Of a DNA stretch of 64,000 nt, positions 57,261 to 64,000 are shown one piece after another (position 1 is the stretch's first letter; every line of letters begins with the position of its first letter). Position numbers and translations under genes: made by a program. The stretch spans positions 947,023 to 1,011,022 of the forward strand of contig KL647301.1 of the NCBI GenBank assembly GCA_000727475.1, given 5' to 3'. The notes under the pieces are model-generated. The model worked only from the letters and a program-made list of their open reading frames with translations, had not been told where the DNA came from and made no database searches. This stretch comes from Sarcocystis neurona (Eukaryota; Apicomplexa; Conoidasida; Eucoccidiorida; Sarcocystidae).

Positions 57261-60200
57261 ATGGCGTCCCCTGCGTGCTCCCTCCCGGGGAACCTGGTGG
57301 CGACGGACTTAGGCAGCACGTGCACTGGCACGTCTGCGGGGTCTCCTGCTGCGTGCGTGCATGCCGCGGCCGCTGCTGCTGGCACCGCTTCTTCGACAAC
57401 CCCTTCCTCTTCTTCGTCTTCCTGCCCGTCGCCGCCGTCTTCAACGGCGGGGGAAGAAGAGGTGGGGCGCGTTCCGCCGCGCGGGGGGGGCGCAGGTGCC
57501 GACGGCGAGCGCGGAGCAGGAGCAGCAGCAGAAACAGCAACGCAGGCCGCGGCGCCGCTGACCCAGCAGAGTCTGCAGCAGCAGAGGCACGCATACACGT
57601 TGGAGGCCGAGCTGCCGGAAATTTCTTTTTGCGAAGTGCAGCAGCACAACACCGAGCAAAGCTTGTGGTGTGTTATCAACGGCGTTGTCTACGATATCAC
57701 CGCCATGATTCATGACCACCCGGGCGGCGTGGAAGTTCTCTTGGATTATGCCGGTGACAATTTTCTCTTCGCTCTCTCCGTGTGTCTCTGTCTCGTCTGC
57801 CGTCTCCCTCTGCACATGCTGCGGGTGTGGAGGTGTGTGCCTCTTCTGAGCTGCCGCGCTGCTGGTGGCCACCTGCCATCGCTGCGGCTTCCTCCTAGAC
57901 GCTTCGCTCTGCTGCGCCGTTTCTTCGGTGGCGCACGGGCCCGCCACCCCACGAGACGTCTGCGCTGCGCAGTTCTGGTGGATGTGCGTCTGTGCGGTGT
58001 CTCGTCTCCGTGTTTCTCCCCTCACCGTGTCTCACGCCCGTCTCTGTGCATGAACACGAACACAGGAACGCAGGATCTCCTCGACGGCAATGAAAATGAA
58101 AAACAATTTCTACATCTACGCGTATGTCTGTCTCAAAATACGTTCAAACGACGTGAACAGATACATATACACATATATATATATATTTATATATATATGT
58201 ATGTATATGTATATATGTCCCAGGCATATCGTGTATACATACGTATGTCTACGTGGCCACGGCAAATATCATATATATGTATATATATGTATGAGCCAGC
58301 CAACTGGCGGACATATATATATATATATATATGCATACATGGTCACAACAAATATCGGGTATACATACATATATATATATGTAGCAGGCAACTGGTGGAT
58401 ATATATATATATATATCTGTAGGCATACATGACCACGGCAAATACCATACATATATGTATATATATATATATGTATATCGGACAATTGGTGGATACATAC
58501 ATATATATATATGGCTACAGCAATTCATATATATATATATATATAAGAACCGGGCAACTCATATGTAGGTACATATGTAGGCCGCAGTATGCGACGTCCT
58601 CGTAGACGGATACGTATGCAGCGGTACAAACGGAGTGCGTGCGTTGTACTTTCGAATATATGCCCGCCACCACCTGCGGGGCAGTGATATACATGTATAT
58701 GTATATGCTTACGCGTTTGTCTTTAGTCGTAAGTGATTAGAGAAATACAGGTGTGCTCCCTCTATTATGCGCACGTATATATACACATTCATGTATACAT
58801 ATATATGTACATACATACATTTGTATGCATACGCATATGCACCCAGTACTACTAGTGCAATGCACGTCTGTTCCACTAGTGGGGAGGAAGCGAGCAGATG
58901 CTGCAGCCGCGATGGGAGCAGCGACGTCTCCCTGCGTGTGCATTCCTACTGAGGGCGCAGCAGCATGGCGCTGCTATTGTTACTGCTGCTGCAGTGCTGC
59001 TGCTGCTGCTGCAGTGCTGCTGCTGGGGCCCCGCTGCTGTTGCTGCTGCTCCCCCTGCGCTGCTGCCGCAGGTGCTGCCGTGCTGCTGCTGCTGCTGCTG
59101 CTCCCACTCGGCTGCTGCTGCTGCTGCGACGGTCCTCTGCGTGCGCCTCCATTGCTGCTGCTTCTGTTGCTGCTGCTGCGACAATCGTGTGCCTGCCCTG
59201 CTATTGCTGCTGCTGCTGCGACGGCCACCTGCCTGCGCCGCCATCGCTGCTGCTGTTGCTGCTGCTGTGTGTGGGGCACGCTCAGGAGCAGATGCCACCG
59301 CGGCGTTCGAAGACACGGGACATAGTTGGACCGCTCGGCGTCTCGCTGAGGACTACGCTATTGGCATTTTGAAAGAGTACGCGTCTCCTGCTGCTGCAGC
59401 TGCTGCCTCTGCATGTGCCGCTGCTGCTGCTGCTTCCTCCGCCACTGCTGCTGGCGGCTCTGCTGCTGCTGCTGCGACGGCACGCCGAACCGGCTGCGGA
59501 GCCACCGGGGAGCGACGGGTCCCTCGCGCGCCTGCCTCACTCACCGACGGCGCTGCAGAACAAGGAGACATGCAGCAACAGCAGCAAGCGCCTCCTGGCT
59601 CCTGCTCAAAGGTACTCAAAGTCACATGCAATCATATATATATATATATATGTGCGGACGTGGTATGCGTGTGCATATACACGTATATAGGTAGAGGTAC
59701 GTATAGGGGTTTGGGCATACGTATAAGCAGAGGATATACGCGCGTGTATTTGGGAAGTGACACAGACCCAGAAAGGAACCCAGGGATACGGGCACTTATA
59801 TATATGTATTTCCCTATGTACACATACCTGTATACGTATAAATAGGTACGTGTAGCTATATGGACATATATATATATATATATATGTGCATATGTATACA
59901 TATATATATATATACGTATGTATGTATGTGCACATGTATCTGATCTTACGTATACGTATATGTATGTGTAGAGAATGAAGGAATGGCATGGAGGGGTATA
60001 TATTCGTGCAGGGAGATGGATAGCTGCTTTTTGCAGAGGGACGACACGTGAGGAGACGTTTGTCTAGAAATATATATTGAAGCGAATAGATCTTCTTCGC
60101 CCTCCCAACGCATGCAGGTCAGCGAGAAGGGGCGTCCGCTTGTATTTCCTTGTCAGCCATGCGAGAGGAGATCTGATGAGGTGGTGTCGACCCTCGATTC

Positions 60201-60844
60201 TGACTTTCTCCGTGTCTCTCCCCCCAAAACTTCCCTGCGTCTTTCTGTCTGTGTCTTTCTCTGCCTACATATATATATATATATGTGCATTCCTCCTGAT
60301 GTATAAATAGAAGAATGTGTATATGTTGATATATGTGTGTCTACCCGCCTTGGTGGGTACGTACCTGAGTGTACCCATTTCATCGTATTGAGGCGTCCCC
60401 GTTGTTGTTGTCCATATATCTTTATATGTAATGCATTTATATATATATACGGATGTATACGTACGCGTAACCCACCACATACATATATTGTATACATATA
60501 TATGTGCGGATGCATAGATACGTGTAAGCGACCACACATATATGTGTGCGCAGGCATTCATACGTGTCAGCGATCAAGGACATACATATGGAGGGGTGTG
60601 AAGATCCCTTTTTTTGGGCCTGTGGAGGACAGGTACTTTGCATGCAGCGACGATGAAGAAGAAAAGTCGGATTCTGTTGGAGGGGCATGCATATATATGT
60701 GTGTGTGGGACTGCTGCTGCCGCACAGAAGAAGAGGACCGAACCGAAGAGAGTGGCGCAGCTCCTCCTCGACGGGAGCGTTGCGACTGTGCTGCTCGCTC
60801 TCGCTGCTGCTGCCGTGACGTACTACATCTTCGTCGTCGCCTAA
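57261..60844 (+). CDS. Tail-anchored cytochrome b5
   Basis: Predicted join: 57261..57753, 59286..59611, 60728..60844; 936 nt, 311 residues. Donors G|GTGACA and AAAG|GTACTC, acceptors CACGCTCAG and TGCCGCACAG, phases fit. The heme domain spans about 125..195: [15 protein letters not shown] with heme ligand His153, [17 protein letters not shown] with ligand His177. The ligands are 24 residues apart, as in other b5 proteins. It is preceded by about 120 residues of Ala/Gly/Ser-rich sequence and followed by an Ala-rich linker. The C-terminus is a hydrophobic anchor ([18 protein letters not shown]), placing it in the ER or another membrane with the heme in the cytosol. Known: b5 passes electrons to desaturases, hydroxylases and P450s. 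Start chosen as the first in-frame ATG; upstream the frame is open without an ATG back to 57159. Confidence 0.93.
58250..58575. repeat. Diverged tandem repeat, unit about 95 bp, in the first cytochrome b5 intron
   Basis: Four copies alternate two landmarks: a [AG][CT]CAC[AG][AG]CAAAT[AC] phrase and a GG[CA]CAA[CT]TGGTGGATA-like phrase, each followed by long TA runs. Copies start near 58255, 58340, 58430 and 58515. Divergence is greatest in the last copy. Confidence 0.85.
58960..59480. repeat. CTG-rich block across the intron 1/exon 2 boundary of cytochrome b5
   Basis: CTG/TGC triplets fill the end of the first intron and continue beyond the exon start at 59286, where after the heme-ligand segment they encode the Ala-rich linker. 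The intronic part also supplies a pyrimidine-rich tract before the acceptor. Confidence 0.85.
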
Positions 60845-61439
60845 CAGAAGCCGGCGGACCTTTTCTGGGCAGAGGCCGGCGGAGCGGCTCGTCACATTTC
60901 TGCGTGTCTCTTCATTGCTGCCTGCCCGGCCTCGCTTCTGCTGTCTCTGCTGCCGTCTCCCATCGCCTCGTCTAGGCGCCTGTTGGTTTTTTCGTCTCCG
61001 TGGACGCACTCACTTCGTCCCCACCACTCACAGCATCACGACTATTCCATACGCATGCAAAAAGTACTACATGGTGTGTCACGTGTGTATATATATATGC
61101 GCATGTACGTATACATACAAATGTGTATATGTATATGTATATATATGCACGAATGCATTAACTACTGTGTAGAGATTGTCGCATGTGTACATACGTACAT
61201 ATATATGTGTACACTTATATATGTATATATATAATATGTATGTGTATACGCATGCTGAAGTATTATTTGGACCTTGTCCCAAGTGTATACATATATGTAT
61301 AGGGGCAGAAACCTGCTCCCGTGCGGAGATGCTTTTGCATGGAGGATAGATACACTGCTGCATGCGAAGGTGCGCGTTTTCTCGTGGCTTACGCACGTGT
61401 CTTCTGTGCGCAGCCACACACACGCACGCACATGTATAT

Positions 61440-61585
61440 ATACATCTATTCATACATGCGTATATACATACGTACATACATACATATACATCTGTTCATG
61501 CATGCGGATATACATACGTACATACATACTTATACATCTATTCATGCATGCGGATATACATACGTACATACATACATGCATACAC
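61440..61585. repeat. 46-bp tandem repeat, three copies
   Basis: Three adjacent copies of a unit reading TACATCT[AG]TTCAT[AG]CATGCG followed by ATATACATACGTACATACATAC. They are nearly identical, implying recent expansion. Confidence 0.9.
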
Positions 61586-62789
61586 ACGTATATACAGACG
61601 TGTCCATGCACACGTATACACAGACACATACACATGCATGCACACGGACAGAGAGAGAGGCGAACGCATACCAGCCTGTCTATCCGTTTAATATAAATAT
61701 ATACACATTTACGCCTTTATTGATATATATATATATACATGCAGAAAGGTGTATCTTGTCTGTGTTCCCACTTTTTGTTATACGCTGTGGCTCTCTCGAA
61801 GGCGCACACGGTGAGCTGCCCGTGCGCGCTTCCCCGCCCGCGTCTCTGCGTATGTTTTCTGCACGTGGCTGTTGCTGAGCTCTCTCTGATCCCATATATA
61901 TATATATTTGTGCGAGTATATGTGTGTAAGTAAGTCTCCCTGTGATGCGGAGGGGGTCGTGGTAATGTACGTGCATGCCGGAATTCATATATGTATGTAT
62001 GTGAGCACCTGTATATTAGAGCAGTATGCTGGGGAAGCTTACAGCTGGACATATATATATGTATACATACGTGTACGTAAACTGACGCATCCGTACGCAT
62101 ATCCGTATACATGTACACACATTACTGTATACGTATATATATCCGTACATACACGTATACATCCTCCCGCATACGTATGGACATATCTATATATATATGT
62201 ATGTACACAGATTACCACATATGCATGGATAGATTTATAAGTATAGTGACATACTCTCGCGTACGTAGGGGTACACGTATAGTCATACATACGTGTATAT
62301 GTCATTGTGTGTATCAGTCCTTTATCTACGTATATCTGGAGATACGTAGCTTCGCATTTGTATCGGATGAATTAACGAAAATGTAGAAGAAAGGGGTTGT
62401 ACGAATTGCCATTTGCTGTGTTCAGTTTTTTCGTTAAGAGGTTATATTCACGGTCCCTCTTCTGTCCACTATCTGTACACCTATGCATGTACACATATGT
62501 ATGTATACATATACATATGTATATATACATATACATATGTATATATGTATACGTGTACGTTCGTATGTATATATGTATGAGTGTGTCGATGTGTCTCCAT
62601 ATATACGCACATGTGTAGCTCAGAATACCTGTGTGTATATGCTGCAGAAACAAATGTGCGGAAAATATGGGAGGGACGCTGCGGCACTTGTTTCAAGTGT
62701 TGCACGTACGTTTTCTAGACAGTACCCATCGTCCCTGCGTATCTCTATACGCACAGCTACATACGAACACATATATATATGTGTCTGTC

Positions 62790-62791
<2 letters not shown>

Positions 62792-62824
<33 letters not shown>
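62792..62824. repeat. (GT)n microsatellite
   Basis: A perfect GT run of about 32 bases, the longest pure dinucleotide CA/TG tract in the window. Confidence 0.97.
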
Positions 62825-63060
62825 ATGCGCACGCTTATGTACCATATACGTATATACTTCTGTATGTATATGGTATCTGTGTGAACAGAGGTACGTTTAT
62901 GCATATATATGTATATATATATTCAGGTAGAATCACGAACGTGTTAGTCGTATATATGTGCCGGTCCTCACGTAGTCACGTGTCGCCTTCTGTATACCCA
63001 GTTCTTGAACAGCACATCTCTCTCTAAATATGTATCCACATGTAGGGGTGTCGTGCACGT

Positions 63061-63917
63061 TGTATAGTGCCGTGACTTTTGTTTATTTACGAAGTCGACC
63101 GAAAGGAAATTTCAGGGGCGGCAGGCGTGTAAACGAGATTCTGCTCCGTACGCAGACACGCAGAGGAGAAGATGAACGAAAGCGAAAACTGGTGTCTCGT
63201 TGACAGAGACACGTCTCGACGCGACGGAAAAAACACGTCACAAACCGCTGCTGCAGAGAAATATACTTCCATTAGGGCCACTTGTAATGTTGCTGCAAAA
63301 ACGCATATATATACATACAATTCTGCCGAAAGCACACGTGTGTATCCATATATATATATATGTAAATGCTGGAAGGGCATTCTTACGTGTATGCACTTAC
63401 AGATATATATATATATATATGTATATGTCTGCGTATTTGCAGAAGGCACATCAAATACATATGTACACGTGTGTACTTCTGGTGAAGGCAGGCTTATCCA
63501 CTGGTACCGGCACACATGTATAGACATTCACGTGTATGCACACGTATATGTATATACTCCTAGGTACACACCTCTTCAAGAATGTACTTGCCTTCCCACT
63601 TAAAAGGAATTTCGCGAGGTCTTGCCGGATTAAGTTACAGAAACGACTTCTTCATGCTACAAGGGAGCGCGGGGTGACGACGCATGATGGACTCGCGTAT
63701 TACGCGGAAAAAAAACGAGAGAGAGGACAGGCATCCTGAGCTTCTTAGATATCTTTACATGACGCTTGCGTACGGCCGCCGGACAGGGCGCGGCCTTGCT
63801 ACGGAAGAAACTGGTAGAGAGCTCATATACAAACGTCGATTGGGCTTGCTACACAGAGATACAGACAGACATAGACATGTGCACATTGACACCTGTACAT
63901 ATACATATACATATATG

Positions 63918-63949
<32 letters not shown>

Positions 63950-64000
63950 TACACTCTCACATCTTCACATAATAGAAGTATGTGTATATATATGTATATG
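63061..64000. other. Right-edge region with exon-like fragments
   Basis: A plus-strand ATG at 63172 opens MNESENWCLVDRDTSRRDGK and continues to a possible GTAATG donor near 63287. A second protein-like stretch near 63580..63680 (+) encodes MYLPSHLKGISRGLAGLSY in one frame. The minus strand is also open over parts of this. The last 100 bases are TA-rich. The evidence does not decide strand or structure; a gene may continue beyond the window. Confidence 0.25.

Larger units (their letters stand above)
60845..63060. other. Dinucleotide-rich region downstream of cytochrome b5
   Basis: No supported gene. Almost entirely alternating TA, CA/TG and ACGTAC sequence, with less biased stretches at 60880..61040 and 61740..61880. 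Open frames rich in Tyr, Ile, His and Thr are products of the repeats. Confidence 0.6.

Overview
This window looks like nuclear DNA of a coccidian apicomplexan of the Eimeria/Cyclospora type. That is inferred from three things: intron-rich genes for conserved eukaryotic proteins, very dense CAG/CTG triplet tracts that become poly-Ala, poly-Gln and poly-Ser runs where they fall in coding DNA, and long TA/CA/CG dinucleotide-rich introns and spacers. No bacterial operon, CRISPR array, rRNA, tRNA or clear transposon was seen. Exons were joined by hand from GT..AG signals and phase, so splice positions are predictions.

Five genes can be named. (1) 1..639 (+) is the 3' end of an AMP-binding (acyl-CoA synthetase-like) gene. 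(2) 5429..12303 (-) is ARF1, a complete 181-residue small GTPase in three exons. (3) 20045..37275 (-) is cathepsin C (dipeptidyl peptidase I) in about 11 exons over 17 kb, with exclusion domain, Cys/His/Asn active site and a long C-terminal extension. (4) 46712..53485 (-) is a SMYD-type SET/MYND protein of about 1520 residues in two exons. (5) 57261..60844 (+) is a tail-anchored cytochrome b5 in three exons.

Between them lie stretches of ordinary complexity holding short, phase-compatible, exon-like pieces: 1102..1898 (-), 2133..3431 (+), 3699..4750 (-), 18316..19573 (-), 22600..24400 (-, inside a cathepsin C intron), 40756..41757 (-) and 43902..45192 (+). Some have a signal-peptide-like start or spaced cysteines. 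They may be fast-evolving secreted or membrane proteins, possibly of the coccidian surface-antigen kind, but none is identified with confidence.

The rest is repeat-rich: CAG/CTG blocks at 12440..17000, 25800..26500, 31400..32800, 46850..53850, 53900..57150 and 58960..59480; an AGT-triplet field at 39545..40380; a polypurine field at 37300..38480; local tandem repeats inside introns; and alternating purine-pyrimidine sequence almost everywhere else.

The named genes are not one pathway. They are housekeeping functions: lipid activation, vesicle traffic, proteolysis, a SET/MYND methyltransferase-like protein, and electron transfer. SMYD and cytochrome b5 are head to head across a 3.8-kb CAG-rich spacer.
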